NCBI RefSeq assembly: GCF_003534205.1
Contig: NZ_CP011102.1
Location: 1,686,036-1,750,035 of the forward strand
Direction of reading: 5' to 3'
DNA length: 64,000 bases
From: Listeria weihenstephanensis
GTDB lineage: Bacteria; Bacillota; Bacilli; Lactobacillales; Listeriaceae
Position 1 is the stretch's first letter. The number at the start of each line of letters is the position of its first letter. Of this stretch, positions 17,890 through 25,835 are shown one piece after another. A model generated the notes under the pieces. The model did no database searches. It was not told where the DNA came from and saw only the letters and a list, made by a program, of their open reading frames with translations. A program made the translations under genes and the position numbers.

Positions 17890-18804
17890 ATGTACACAAC
17901 TCAAATTATGGAACAATTAAAGCAAGAAATTCCAACACTTATTGTAAAACCGAATGAAGATTTAGCGGCGTATACTTTCACAAAAACGGGCGGCCAGGCA
18001 GACTTATTTGTTATGCCGACAAGTCATCAATTAGCTGCTGAAACGATTAAATTCGCCAATACAAATAACGTACCACTAACCATTCTCGGAAACGGATCGA
18101 ACCTGATTATTAAAGACGGCGGGATTCGTGGGATTGTGATGTACTTAGATGCGCTTCATGCGATTAAACGGGAAGGTACGAAGGTCATTGCTGGCTGTGG
18201 TGCTAAAATCATCGATGTCTCTCGCTTTGCATTAGAAGCCTCACTGAGCGGTTTAGAATTCGCTTGTGGTATTCCAGGTTCCGTCGGTGGTGCGCTCTAC
18301 ATGAACGCTGGCGCTTACGGTGGCGAAATATCTGACGTGTTAATCGAAGCTACGGTACTAACACCAACTGGTGAGTTGAAATATCTTCAAAAAGACCAGT
18401 TAGAAGCCAAATATCGCAAAAGTTCGATCGCAGACAATCATTACGTTGTACTAGAAGCCGTATTTGAATTAACGCTCGCTGAACCACATACGATCCGCTT
18501 AAAAATGGAAGAGCTAACAGAAATGCGCGAAGCAAAACAACCACTAGAATATCCTTCATGTGGTAGTGTATTCAAACGTCCACCAGGTCATTTTGCGGGG
18601 AAACTCATTCAAGATGCTGGTTTACAAGGTCATCAAATTGGCGGAGCACAAGTGTCCATGAAGCATGCTGGATTTATCGTGAACATCGATCATGCATCAG
18701 CAACAGATTATATGGAGCTTATCGATCACGTGCAGAAGACAGTTTCAGAAAAATCCGGTGTTTTGCTTGAAACTGAAGTAAAAATTATTGGAGAAGATAA
18801 GTAA
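17890..18804 (+). CDS. murB: UDP-N-acetylenolpyruvoylglucosamine reductase
   Basis: A 304-residue FAD enzyme that reduces UDP-GlcNAc-enolpyruvate to UDP-MurNAc in peptidoglycan synthesis. FAD-binding motifs are visible (LGNGSNLIIKDGG, GIPGSVGGALYMNAGAYGGEI), and the catalytic serine lies in YPSCGSVFKRPPG, followed by LIQDAGLQGHQIGGAQVS. The length and short C-terminal domain fit the type IIa MurB of Gram-positive bacteria. GAAAGG lies before ATG 17890. A terminator follows the stop. Confidence 0.97.
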   Translation: MYTTQIMEQLKQEIPTLIVKPNEDLAAYTFTKTGGQADLFVMPTSHQLAAETIKFANTNNVPLTILGNGSNLIIKDGGIRGIVMYLDALHAIKREGTKVIAGCGAKIIDVSRFALEASLSGLEFACGIPGSVGGALYMNAGAYGGEISDVLIEATVLTPTGELKYLQKDQLEAKYRKSSIADNHYVVLEAVFELTLAEPHTIRLKMEELTEMREAKQPLEYPSCGSVFKRPPGHFAGKLIQDAGLQGHQIGGAQVSMKHAGFIVNIDHASATDYMELIDHVQKTVSEKSGVLLETEVKIIGEDK

Positions 18805-18807
18805 TTG

Positions 18808-18848
18808 TAAACTCTTTGGCTTAGATGTTGAGCTAAAGAGTTTTTTTA
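18808..18848 (+). terminator. Rho-independent terminator after murB
   Basis: AAACTCTTTGGCT pairs with AGCTAAAGAGTTT, followed by seven T. Confidence 0.9.
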
Positions 18849-18877
18849 ATAGATAGCATGCATCAACAGTGTTTTTT

Positions 18878-18886
18878 TGTTACAAT
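18878..18886 (+). promoter_or_regulatory. Extended -10 promoter element of the AI-2E-type gene
   Basis: TGT-TACAAT is a TGn-extended -10 hexamer 36 bases before the TTG start. No good -35 box is seen, as expected for extended -10 promoters. Confidence 0.4.
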
Positions 18887-18921
18887 AGAATGAGTCAGAA
18901 TCAAACTAGGAGGATTTCAAT

Positions 18922-19959
18922 TTGGATGCTGTAATAAAACTGTTTTACAATCGTAGTTTCCGACGCGTACTTGTCTTTATATTAGTTGCCGTCGTTCTAT
19001 ATCTACTTAGAAGTATGATCGATATTATCTTGCTCACCTTTATATTCTCATTTCTAATCAATCGTCTGGAGAATTTTATTTTGAAGCGGATCTCGATTTA
19101 TAGGAAAGTCATCGTGATTATTTTGTATGTGTTTATCGCACTCGGCATTTCACTTATCGTTGTTAAATACATACCAATGCTAATCGAACAACTAGATCAG
19201 CTGATTAGGTCTGTTACTAAATTTTACACGAATCCAGGAAACAACGAATCTGTTAATTACATCATGTCCCTTGCTAAAGAATTTGAAATAACGAAATATG
19301 CGAACGATGGTATTCAGTTCCTACTCTCGTATTTAGCTAATATCGGTGTCGTAACGATGAATATTTTCATTGCGCTTATTTTGAGCCTATTTTTCTCACT
19401 TGGAAAAGAACAATTGATCCTGTTTACTAGTAAATTTGGTCAGAGTAAAGTAGCCTTCGTTTACGACGAGCTAAAATATTTCGGTTCTAAGTTCACAGAA
19501 ACATTCGGAAAAGTGATCGAAGCGCAATTTATGATCGCACTGGTCAACTGCGTACTAACAACGATCGCTCTATGGATCATGGGCTTCCCGCAACTATTCT
19601 CACTTGCAATTATGGTTTTCTTACTGGGCCTGATTCCAGTAGCGGGCGTTATTATCTCAATGATACCGCTAACGATTATCGCTTATGCTATCGGTGGTAT
19701 CAACTACGTACTCATTATTCTAGTACTTGTGGTTGTCATTCACGCGATCGAATCCTATATTTTAAATCCGAAATTGATGTCCGCTAAGACTGATTTACCT
19801 GTTTTTTATACGTTTATTGTGCTGATTTTTTCAGAACATTTCTTCGGCATCTGGGGACTAATCGTTGGTATTCCAGTATTCATGTTCTTCTTAGATGTTC
19901 TCGGCGTGATTAACGAAGATGAGGTCATGGTGCATCCTGATAAAAAAGTCACCAAGTAA
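18922..19959 (+). CDS. AI-2E family transporter (PerM/YdbI-like permease)
   Basis: A 345-residue membrane protein with about eight helices: paired N-terminal helices, a long amphipathic region (about 90-160) and the conserved LLGLIPVAGVIISMIPLTIIAYAIGG and HAIESYILNPKLMSA segments. The family was named for an autoinducer-2 exporter but members also include Na+/H+ antiporter-like proteins, so the substrate is open. The start is a TTG with AGGAGG eight bases upstream. It stands alone, with a weak hairpin after it. Confidence 0.9.
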   Translation: MDAVIKLFYNRSFRRVLVFILVAVVLYLLRSMIDIILLTFIFSFLINRLENFILKRISIYRKVIVIILYVFIALGISLIVVKYIPMLIEQLDQLIRSVTKFYTNPGNNESVNYIMSLAKEFEITKYANDGIQFLLSYLANIGVVTMNIFIALILSLFFSLGKEQLILFTSKFGQSKVAFVYDELKYFGSKFTETFGKVIEAQFMIALVNCVLTTIALWIMGFPQLFSLAIMVFLLGLIPVAGVIISMIPLTIIAYAIGGINYVLIILVLVVVIHAIESYILNPKLMSAKTDLPVFYTFIVLIFSEHFFGIWGLIVGIPVFMFFLDVLGVINEDEVMVHPDKKVTK

Positions 19960-19964
19960 GTTAG

Positions 19965-20003
19965 AACTGAGGAAGTTGCTTCTGCTATTTTCTCGGTTTT
20001 TTT
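19965..20003 (+). terminator. Weak terminator after the AI-2E-type gene
   Basis: AACTGAGGAA pairs imperfectly with TTTCTCGGTT, followed by TTTTTT. The next gene starts 15 bases later. Confidence 0.5.
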
Positions 20004-20017
20004 GACGAAAGGAACGA

Positions 20018-21295
20018 ATGAAAAATATGAGTCGCTATTTGCAAATTATCTCTTTAGATGCGCTCGGAAAGGCTGACTTGGAAGATCTCACCGATTTACC
20101 CACACTTGCTTTTCTGAAAAACAATGGGACGCATGTTTCAGCTGTTGAAACGATCTATCCCTCGCTCACATACCCAGCGCATACGACGATCATGACGGGA
20201 CATTATCCGAAAACACATGGTATTATAAACAACACGAAGGTGCAACCAGAAAAGGCGTCACCAGATTGGTATTGGTATCGTAATGCAATCAAAGTTCCCA
20301 CCTTATACGATGCCGCAAAACAAGCAGGGTTAAGCACTGCCGCCTTTTTATGGCCAGTGGCAGCGCGTAGTTCGATCGATTATAATATTGCTGAAATTTT
20401 CCCGAATCGATTTTGGCTGAGTCAAGTCGCCGTTTCATTGTGGGGAAGTTCGCCAGGCTTTTTGATAGAAATGAACCATCGTTTTGGCCATTTAAGAAAA
20501 GGAATTGCCCAGCCAGACTTAGATAACTTTTTGACAGCCGCAGTAGAAGACACGATTCTTCGCAAAAAACCGAATCTCACACTTGTGCATTTAGTGGATA
20601 TGGATAGTATGCGGCATGCCCACGGGGTTAGATCACTTGAAGCACACGCAGCGCTAAAACGCCACGACGACCGGTTAGCAAGGATTATCGAGGCGACGAA
20701 GCGAAATGGTACATACGCAGAGACGACATTCATTGTTTTAGGAGATCATTATCAGATTGATGTGAGTAAGGCCATCCAGTTAAACGCGCTATTCGCCGAG
20801 CATCATTTCTTATCTGTACAAAATGGAAAAATAACAGATTGGGATGTCTACGCTAAAAGTTGCGATGGTTCGTGTTATATTTATGCTAAAGATGATACGG
20901 ATATAGACCAGATTCGGGCGCTAATAGAGCCATTAGAAGGTATTGAAAAGATTTTTAGCGCTGAGGAAGCAGCAGCATTTGGAGCAGATGATACGTGCGC
21001 TTTAATGATAGAAGCCAAGGCAGGTTACTATTTTAAAGATGCAGCAGTAGGTGATGTTGTTCAAAAAATCGAGGCGCAGGACATTGGGAGGCCAGACTAT
21101 TATCGCGCCGTACATGGCTATTCACCGCAAAAGCCAAACTATGATACAACCATGATTGCCTTTGGACAGGGTATCAAAAAGGGAGCAGTGATAGAGCGCT
21201 CACGATTAATTGACGCCGCGCCAACGTTTGCAGCCATTTTAAATATTGACTTCCCTGGAACAGCTGGTACGGTGATAGAAGGTATTTTTGATTAA
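20018..21295 (+). CDS. Alkaline phosphatase-superfamily phosphodiesterase (ectonucleotide pyrophosphatase-like)
   Basis: A 425-residue protein of the type I phosphodiesterase/nucleotide pyrophosphatase family. Metal and nucleophile positions fit: an early aspartate in IISLDALG, the nucleophile region YPSLTYPAHTTIMTGHYPKTHGI, LVDMDSMRHAHG, and VLGDHYQIDVS with a late VHGYSP histidine. There is no signal peptide or membrane helix, so it is probably cytoplasmic. The substrate is unknown. AAAGGA precedes the ATG by four bases; ATG 20027 is an alternative. The MFS gene follows after 19 bases, so they form an operon. Confidence 0.88.
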   Translation: MKNMSRYLQIISLDALGKADLEDLTDLPTLAFLKNNGTHVSAVETIYPSLTYPAHTTIMTGHYPKTHGIINNTKVQPEKASPDWYWYRNAIKVPTLYDAAKQAGLSTAAFLWPVAARSSIDYNIAEIFPNRFWLSQVAVSLWGSSPGFLIEMNHRFGHLRKGIAQPDLDNFLTAAVEDTILRKKPNLTLVHLVDMDSMRHAHGVRSLEAHAALKRHDDRLARIIEATKRNGTYAETTFIVLGDHYQIDVSKAIQLNALFAEHHFLSVQNGKITDWDVYAKSCDGSCYIYAKDDTDIDQIRALIEPLEGIEKIFSAEEAAAFGADDTCALMIEAKAGYYFKDAAVGDVVQKIEAQDIGRPDYYRAVHGYSPQKPNYDTTMIAFGQGIKKGAVIERSRLIDAAPTFAAILNIDFPGTAGTVIEGIFD

Positions 21296-21314
21296 GAAAA
21301 GGGGATACATCTAA

Positions 21315-22562
21315 ATGAAATTGACGAAACAAGAGAAGAGCTGGGTATTGCAAGATTGGGGCAACTCGGTGTATTCTATTATGATTACAACGGCGATTTT
21401 ACCGATTTACTTTAAAGGGGTGGCGAGTAACGCTGGTATTGCAGATCATGTATCAACGGCTTACTGGGGTTATGCGAATTCGCTCGGTACGCTATTTATT
21501 TCGCTACTGGCGCCGATTTTAGGGACCATTGCTGATTACCAGTTTTTCAAGAAACGGTTTTTCAGTTTATTCACCTGGATCGGTATCGCTTTTACAGTTG
21601 GCTTTGTGTTCGTTCCGAGCGATCAATGGATGTTGCTGCTGATATTCTATATGTTATCCTTGATCGGTTTTTCTGGAGCTAATATATTCTACGACTCGTT
21701 TTTAGTAGACGTCACCAGCAATGACCGAATGGATAAAATTTCGTCTTTCGGTTATGCATTTGGATATCTAGGAAGTTGCATTCCGTTTGTCGTTTTCATC
21801 ATCTTTCAAGCGACGGGAATCTTGCCAATTAGTCAAACGATGCTGCTAAATGGCGCCTTTTTACTAACCGCTGTCTGGTGGGCTGTTTTCACGATACCAC
21901 TTTGGCGTAATGTGCAACAAGTTTACTACATTCCACATGATAAAAAGCCCGTACGAAGCAGTTTCGCGAGGCTTGGTAAGACGCTTAAAAATATAAAACA
22001 GTACCGCAATATTGTTCTGTTTCTAGTCGCGTATTTTTTTTATATCGATGGTGTGGATACGATTTTCAGAATGGCCTCGTCCTACGGGATTGATCTTGGG
22101 ATTTCAGACACCACGCTGATCATTGTCTTGTTGGTCACGCAAATTGTGGCGTTCCCGTTCACGATTATATACGGTCAACTAGCGAAACGATTCGGTGGTA
22201 AATCTCTCATACTTGTCGCGATTTCGATTTATATTATCATTTGTATCTACGCTATTTTCATGAAAACAACGACTGATTTCTGGGTTTTAGCCATGCTTGT
22301 CGGGACATCTCAAGGAGGCATTCAAGCGCTAAGCCGTTCTTATTTCGGCAAAATCATCCCTAAAGAACGATCCAATGAATTTTACGGATTCTATAATATT
22401 TTCGGCAAATTTTCAGCAATTATGGGCCCGGCACTGATGGGAGTCATCGCTCAAGTCACTGGCCACACACAATACGGTGTTGCGAGTCTCGTCGTTTTAT
22501 TCGTTATCGGTGGCGTATTATTCTTATTTGTGAAGCCAATACCTGTTTTAGACCAACCTTAA
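21315..22562 (+). CDS. MFS transporter, UMF1 (Atg22-like) family
   Basis: A 415-residue permease with twelve predicted membrane helices. The opening KSWVLQDWGNSVYSIMITTAILPIYFK is the UMF1 family signature, and the second half has GTSQGGIQALSRSYFGKIIPKERSNEFYGFYN. Atg22 homologues export amino acids from the yeast vacuole; bacterial substrates are not known. AAAAGGGG precedes the ATG. It lies in one operon with the phosphodiesterase and the SRPBCC protein. Confidence 0.9.
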   Translation: MKLTKQEKSWVLQDWGNSVYSIMITTAILPIYFKGVASNAGIADHVSTAYWGYANSLGTLFISLLAPILGTIADYQFFKKRFFSLFTWIGIAFTVGFVFVPSDQWMLLLIFYMLSLIGFSGANIFYDSFLVDVTSNDRMDKISSFGYAFGYLGSCIPFVVFIIFQATGILPISQTMLLNGAFLLTAVWWAVFTIPLWRNVQQVYYIPHDKKPVRSSFARLGKTLKNIKQYRNIVLFLVAYFFYIDGVDTIFRMASSYGIDLGISDTTLIIVLLVTQIVAFPFTIIYGQLAKRFGGKSLILVAISIYIIICIYAIFMKTTTDFWVLAMLVGTSQGGIQALSRSYFGKIIPKERSNEFYGFYNIFGKFSAIMGPALMGVIAQVTGHTQYGVASLVVLFVIGGVLFLFVKPIPVLDQP

Positions 22563-22589
22563 TTAAAATATGAAATGGAGAGATGTACG

Positions 22590-23060
22590 ATGCAAGAAAA
22601 CTATCAAAAAATAACCGAAGAATCTGGCGTTATGTCATTTGAATTAGAGCTAAATGCCCCGCGCCCTAAAGTATGGGAGCTTATTGCAACAACGAAAGGT
22701 TTTGCCCAATGGTTTCCTGAACTAAGCGTCGGCGAGTCTGGCGTTGATGGTATGATCTTATTTGATTTTGGGAATGGCGAATACGAAGAGATGACGATCA
22801 CCATTTATGATCCTAAATCTGTATTGGAGTACACGTGGGATAAGAATGTCGTTCGATTTGAGCTCATCGAAAAAGAAGCAACAACAGTGCTACGATTCAC
22901 GGAAGAAATAACGGAGTTGACGACACATACACCACGTGACATTGCAGGTTGGTACATGTGCTTACAAAAAATTCAGGGTATTTTAGAAGATAAAGACGTA
23001 TCCTTTACAGAAGAAGAGTTTCTAGCGCTATTTGATAAGTATCAAGCAGTCATGAACTAA
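22590..23060 (+). CDS. SRPBCC-domain (AHSA1-like) protein
   Basis: A 156-residue protein with the START/AHSA1 pattern: ELELNAPRPKVWELIATTKGFAQWFPEL, a central beta sheet, DPKSVLEYTWD, and a C-terminal helix after DIAGWYMCLQKIQGIL. These helix-grip folds bind hydrophobic ligands; the ligand here is unknown. The frame is open from ATG 22575, but GGAGAG overlaps that codon, so ATG 22590 is the better start. It is the third gene after the phosphodiesterase and MFS permease. Confidence 0.88.
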   Translation: MQENYQKITEESGVMSFELELNAPRPKVWELIATTKGFAQWFPELSVGESGVDGMILFDFGNGEYEEMTITIYDPKSVLEYTWDKNVVRFELIEKEATTVLRFTEEITELTTHTPRDIAGWYMCLQKIQGILEDKDVSFTEEEFLALFDKYQAVMN

Positions 23061-23105
23061 GAATTGAACAACTCATTCGCTCAGAAGGAAGAGGCGGCAG
23101 CGTGG

Positions 23106-23216
23106 ATGGATTGGACGCTTATTAGTATTTTAAGTGCGGTTTATTCCTTACGACTCATGCAAAAGTTCCCCATCGTGAAAGATCGACTTTTGACGTGTAC
23201 GAAACGGCTAGACTAA
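23106..23216 (+). CDS. Candidate small protein of 36 residues
   Basis: ATG 23106 opens a frame that reads MDWTLISILSAVYSLRLMQ, then KFPIVKDRLLTCTKRLD and stop. AGAAGGAAGAGG lies at 23083-23094, eleven bases before the start, and a terminator follows at once. The first half is a short hydrophobic/amphipathic helix and the second is basic, which is common in small membrane-associated peptides. It could also be the untranslated 3' end of the SRPBCC transcript; coding status is uncertain. Confidence 0.4.
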   Translation: MDWTLISILSAVYSLRLMQKFPIVKDRLLTCTKRLD

Positions 23217-23229
23217 TTACACCTAAAAG

Positions 23230-23273
23230 AAAGAGCCTCCGGGATGCTGTACAAACATTGGAGGCTCTTTTCG
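23230..23273 (+). terminator. Rho-independent terminator of the phosphodiesterase operon
   Basis: AAAGAGCCTCC pairs with GGAGGCTCTTT and is followed by TTTCG; the loop is about 20 bases. Confidence 0.85.
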
Positions 23274-23325
23274 CATATGCTTGACTTGAAGTGAACTCCA
23301 AGATGTATACTAAAAGGGTGGAAAA

Positions 23326-23652
23326 TTAAACAAGAAGCATAATGTCTGAGTCGAAATATTGTTCTATAAAATTGGTTTTAGATTGAATGGTAGCTATATC
23401 TATGTGTTCGCCTTTAGACATGACAACCCATTTATCTTCTACATCATTTTTTCGAACGATAACAGCCACTACTTCGCCGGAGAACTTTTTTGTAGGAACG
23501 ACAGACGCAGACAGTATATAGGCATCTTGATATTCGCCGTCCCCAGCAATGATGTTTTCAACGAATCCATAGTCTACCGGATATACATTATTAAATGCGT
23601 CTGTGTAGCCTATAGGTCTGTCGATTGTGACAGTCACTTCAAATTTTTTCAT
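23326..23652 (-). CDS. Compact inorganic pyrophosphatase-like protein
   Basis: A 108-residue protein resembling the core of family I inorganic pyrophosphatases: VTIDRPIGY, YPVDYGFVENIIAGDGEYQDAYIL and RKNDVEDKWVV. In E. coli enzyme terms the D-G-D-P-V-D metal motif is here D-G-E-Y-Q-D. The segment carrying the first Lys, Glu and Arg of the active site, and the C-terminal Tyr-Lys, appear to be absent. It is about 65 residues shorter than the E. coli enzyme. It may hydrolyse pyrophosphate weakly, act on another phosphate ester, or be non-catalytic. It is divergent from the MerR gene with an 81-base shared promoter region. AGGAGA precedes the ATG. Confidence 0.75.
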   Translation of the reverse strand: MKKFEVTVTIDRPIGYTDAFNNVYPVDYGFVENIIAGDGEYQDAYILSASVVPTKKFSGEVVAVIVRKNDVEDKWVVMSKGEHIDIATIQSKTNFIEQYFDSDIMLLV

Positions 23653-23733
23653 GTATTTCTCCTTTCGTTTCGATATATTGCTTATTATAGCATGAAAGAA
23701 AGGCAGGTTTTATTTTTAAAGGAGGTTGTATGG

Positions 23734-24114
23734 ATGAATATAAAATTGGTAAGCGCAGAGGCGAATGTTTCTGCCGATACGATTCGTTACTATGAGCGAA
23801 TAGGGCTCATTCCACCAGTGCAAAGAAATGAAAATGGTGTTCGTATATTCGATGATGAAGATCTGCGTTGGATCACATTCAGCCGTCAGATGCGTAAAGC
23901 AGGGCTATCCATTGAATCCTTAATTGAATATCTAAGCCTTTTTCGTGAAGGAGATGACACCGCACCCGCACGTGTAGAACTTTTAAAAGAACAGCGAAAT
24001 GAGCTGCAAGATCGTATTGACATGATGCAAAGCGCATTAGACCGTCTAGATTTTAAAATTGATAATTATGCGAGCCATATGATACCTGCTGAGAAAAAAC
24101 TAAGAGACTTCTAA
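23734..24114 (+). CDS. MerR-family transcriptional regulator
   Basis: A 126-residue regulator with an N-terminal winged helix (NVSADTIRYYERIGLIPP then FDDEDLRWITFSRQMRKAGLS) and a C-terminal dimerisation helix (about residues 80-112). It has no cysteine, so it is not a metal or thiol sensor of the CueR/NmlR kind; the closest style is the AdhR/YraB group that responds to reactive aldehydes. AAAGGAGG at 23718 sets ATG 23734, although the frame is open much further upstream. Targets may include the divergent pyrophosphatase-like gene. Confidence 0.88.
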   Translation: MNIKLVSAEANVSADTIRYYERIGLIPPVQRNENGVRIFDDEDLRWITFSRQMRKAGLSIESLIEYLSLFREGDDTAPARVELLKEQRNELQDRIDMMQSALDRLDFKIDNYASHMIPAEKKLRDF

Positions 24115-24116
24115 AA

Positions 24117-24162
24117 ATAGAGCAAGCTCCCAAACATGATTCATATGGGAACTTGCTCTATT
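24117..24162. terminator. Bidirectional terminator between the MerR and YozG-type genes
   Basis: ATAGAGCAAGCTCCCA pairs with TGGGAACTTGCTCTAT (one mismatch) around a loop of about 14 bases, in the convergent gap. Confidence 0.8.
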
Positions 24163-24371
24163 TATTTCTCATTTTTATATTCTAAAATATCCCCAGGTTG
24201 ACATTCGAGTGCTGCGCAAATAGCTTCTAGGGTGGAGAACCGGATTGCTTTTGCCTTACCATTTTTCAGAACCGAAATATTAGCCATTGTGATGCCAACT
24301 TTTTTGGATAGTTCGGTAACACTCATTTTCCTTTTAGCCAGTTGTACGTCAATATTTATTATAATCGCCAT
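24162..24371 (-). CDS. YozG-type small HTH (Cro/CI family) regulator
   Basis: A 69-residue DNA-binding protein: MAIIINIDVQLAKRKMSVTELSKKVGITMANISVLKNGK and so on, ending LECQPGDILEYKNEK, the HTH_26/YozG pattern. It follows the DUF2975 gene after 12 bases with GAGGTGAC as ribosome binding site. In Bacillus, YozG homologues sit beside DUF2975 membrane proteins (YoaS), so this is the usual pair. It probably regulates its own operon. Confidence 0.88.
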   Translation of the reverse strand: MAIIINIDVQLAKRKMSVTELSKKVGITMANISVLKNGKAKAIRFSTLEAICAALECQPGDILEYKNEK

Positions 24372-24383
24372 AGCTTAGTCACC

Positions 24384-24866
24384 TCAGACCGTTAAGTCGT
24401 TTTCTGATTTGATACTAATTGCTTCTTGTAAAAGTCTTTGAAGAACCGCAGCAAATGTGGCAATAACGATAGATGCAAATGTAAGAATAAGTCCGATGAT
24501 CATAATACCTGGAGCATCGGTTTTATCTGCTAAAAAATAAAAAAGTGGCAAACAAAGTACATATAGTGAGCTAATAATAATGGCACAATATTTGATCCAT
24601 TTCAAGGAGTGAACAGAACGCTCGGAGAAAGCCACTTTTTTATCAATAAATGTTAGAACTTTGATAGCTTGATACAAACCAATGAAAAAAGGGATAACAG
24701 TAATGTACACCGTCATTAATATTGGATATAGCAACTTGGTAAACTCGGGAGCTCTTTTACTGACTTCTGTGGCAAGTAGTGGTAACGGAATAACGCATGC
24801 AGCAAGTATTGCAATTCCCATAAGAAGAACAACAATCTTTAAGAAGAGAGTAGATCCTCGCTTCAT
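24384..24866 (-). CDS. DUF2975 four-helix membrane protein (YoaS-like)
   Basis: A 160-residue protein with four transmembrane helices (about residues 9-35, 47-75, 93-115 and 123-148) and a short charged C-terminus (EAISIKSENDLTV). This matches the DUF2975 family, whose function is unknown, and its pairing with a YozG-type HTH protein is characteristic. GAGGTG gives a start at ATG 24866 (a GTG at 24875 in frame overlaps the ribosome binding site). Upstream is an 11-bp direct repeat that is a candidate operator. Confidence 0.82.
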   Translation of the reverse strand: MKRGSTLFLKIVVLLMGIAILAACVIPLPLLATEVSKRAPEFTKLLYPILMTVYITVIPFFIGLYQAIKVLTFIDKKVAFSERSVHSLKWIKYCAIIISSLYVLCLPLFYFLADKTDAPGIMIIGLILTFASIVIATFAAVLQRLLQEAISIKSENDLTV

Positions 24867-24906
24867 AATAAACACCTCATTTAATAGTATTATATTGATA
24901 ATAGCA

Positions 24907-24938
24907 AAATATATATCGTTTTACAATAAATATATATC
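24907..24938. repeat. Direct repeat AAATATATATC x2 upstream of the DUF2975/YozG operon
   Basis: AAATATATATC occurs at 24907-24917 and again at 24928-24938, exactly 21 bases (two helical turns) apart, so both copies face the same side of the helix. A TATAAT on the minus strand (24894-24889) places the nearer copy in the -35 region. Two dimers, or one dimer bound to tandem sites, of the YozG-type protein would fit. Confidence 0.5.
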
Positions 24939-24988
24939 TTTATTTTTATTGAAACCACTATCTGGATTCCATTCTATATTTGATTTGG

Positions 24989-25016
24989 TTGACAATTAGT
25001 GAATAAAGATTATAAT
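24989..25016 (+). promoter_or_regulatory. Strong sigma-A promoter of the DeoR-nagA operon
   Basis: A consensus TTGACA and a consensus TATAAT are separated by 16 bases, 51 bases before the DeoR-type start. Confidence 0.75.
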
Positions 25017-25067
25017 TGACTTACATAAAATTATTTAATAATCGCGTAAACTTAAGGAGGTTGGCTT

Positions 25068-25835
25068 ATGAATCAACAAGAACGATTGGCTAAGATCCTC
25101 AGCATACTAGAAAAGCAACCGAAGATTTCTCAGAAGGAATTGATGTCGATTTTCAATATTTCAAAAGACTCCGTGCGTCGAGATATAGTGATATTAGTAG
25201 AGCAAGGATTGGCAGAACGGTATCCTGGTGGAATTTCGCGCCCGCTTTTAAAAGCACAGATCGAAAACTATTCGAGTCGCTTAATTAAGCGAGCAAGAGA
25301 AAAAGAGGAGATCGCGAAAGAGGCGGGTCACTTACTAGATTCGGAAATGACGATATATTTAGATGTTTCCACAACGGTTCATTTTTTAGCAGCTAACTTA
25401 GTGGCTCATGATTTGGTTGTCGTGACAAATTCCATGGACAATGCTTTATCCGTCTCACAAGAGGGAAGTAATCAAGTTTATTTACTTGGTGGTTTTTTTA
25501 ATGCGAAATCTCGTATACTAACTGGTGAAGCAGTCTTGCAGCAATTAAATCAGTTTAATTTCGATTGGTCTTTTATCGGAGCCGCTGGAATAACGGAGCA
25601 AGGGATATATTACTCAGAATTGGCCGATAGTCACCTTAAGCGAGGTATTATTCAAAATTCTCAGAAGGTGTGTTTGTTAATCGACAGTAGCAAGTTTAAT
25701 CAACAATCCGCGTATAAAATCGATTTTACAGGTATCAACAAGATCATTACAGATCAAGCTTTGCCGCCAAGCCTCATGAATGTCATGATTGCAAAGGAAA
25801 TCGATGTGGTGCTTGTGAAAGAAGGAGGGAAATAA
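25068..25835 (+). CDS. DeoR/GlpR-family transcriptional repressor
   Basis: A 255-residue regulator: an N-terminal winged helix (ISQKELMSIFNISKDSVRRDIVIL), then a ribose-phosphate-isomerase-like sensor domain with VTNSMDNALSV, YLLGGFFNAKSRILTGEAVL and IGAAGITEQGIYYSE. Family members bind phosphorylated sugars. Its stop overlaps the nagA start by one base, so the two are translationally coupled, and amino-sugar phosphate is the likely effector. The strong upstream promoter may be its own target. AAGGAGG precedes the ATG. Confidence 0.93.
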   Translation: MNQQERLAKILSILEKQPKISQKELMSIFNISKDSVRRDIVILVEQGLAERYPGGISRPLLKAQIENYSSRLIKRAREKEEIAKEAGHLLDSEMTIYLDVSTTVHFLAANLVAHDLVVVTNSMDNALSVSQEGSNQVYLLGGFFNAKSRILTGEAVLQQLNQFNFDWSFIGAAGITEQGIYYSELADSHLKRGIIQNSQKVCLLIDSSKFNQQSAYKIDFTGINKIITDQALPPSLMNVMIAKEIDVVLVKEGGK

